Below are positions 11,850 through 11,869 of a stretch of 11,869 nucleotides of DNA, in pieces; position 1 is the first letter of the stretch, and every line of letters begins with the position of its first letter. Origin of the DNA: JBBDNT01 sp040877445 (GTDB taxonomy: Bacteria > Planctomycetota > Planctomycetia > Planctomycetales > Planctomycetaceae); contig JBBDNT010000294.1 of the NCBI GenBank assembly GCA_040877445.1, positions 1 through 11,869 of the forward strand, given 5' to 3'. The notes beneath the pieces are model-generated. The model was given only the letters and a program-made list of their open reading frames with translations. It was not told the DNA's origin and did no database searches. Both the position numbers and the translations under genes were made by a program.

Positions 11850-11869
11850 ACGATGCGGTGTCATGCGGG

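Overview
The window looks like chromosomal DNA of a planctomycete. It is GC-rich, carries a PSCyt2/PSD1 (DUF1549/DUF1553) secreted protein of the kind that is greatly expanded in that phylum, pairs a split-type glycine decarboxylase subunit (gcvPB) with a LipM/LplA-like lipoyl enzyme, and has many intergenic palindromes and short dispersed repeats. Assignment is by gene content only; there is no rRNA or other marker here.

Layout. Positions 1-100 (+) are the last 32 codons of gcvPB. Positions 228-1425 (+) hold a VapBC45-type toxin-antitoxin locus: an intact VapB45/DUF433-like antitoxin and a PIN-like toxin gene broken by one frameshift and one stop. Positions 1458-2387 (+) encode a lipoyl/octanoyl transferase that probably belongs with the glycine cleavage genes, so the toxin-antitoxin pair sits between two functionally related genes. 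Convergent to it, 2416-4661 (-) is a two-gene operon with its own promoter: a polyprenyl/dolichyl-phosphate-glucose-synthase-like GT2 and a GT87 membrane glycosyltransferase. Upstream of it on the same strand, 4866-6905 (-), is a PSCyt2/PSD1 protein without its usual DUF1501 neighbour.

Positions 6956-7269 (-) are the remains of a YwqG/DUF1963-like gene with an internal deletion and frameshift. Positions 7270-7564 show nothing I can support. Positions 7658-8575 (+) encode a SEC-C zinc-motif protein with a strong promoter candidate and Shine-Dalgarno. It converges on a class III PLP aminotransferase at 8822-10168 (-), and the gap between them is filled by palindromic repeats. Between the aminotransferase and apgM (10580-11788, -, cofactor-independent phosphoglycerate mutase) lies a 250-bp mirror-symmetric array of hairpins at 10275-10524.

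The genes fall into unrelated housekeeping units: glycine cleavage with lipoylation, lipid-linked sugar transfer, glycolysis and amino-group transfer. The most unusual content is between and inside them: the decaying toxin gene with an exact -1 slippery heptamer, the nested A-B-C-D-C'-B'-A' palindrome, a palindrome read through in frame inside the lipoyl transferase, and a signal peptide partly encoded by a dispersed CGCAAAG repeat. I saw no CRISPR array, tRNA, rRNA or transposase.
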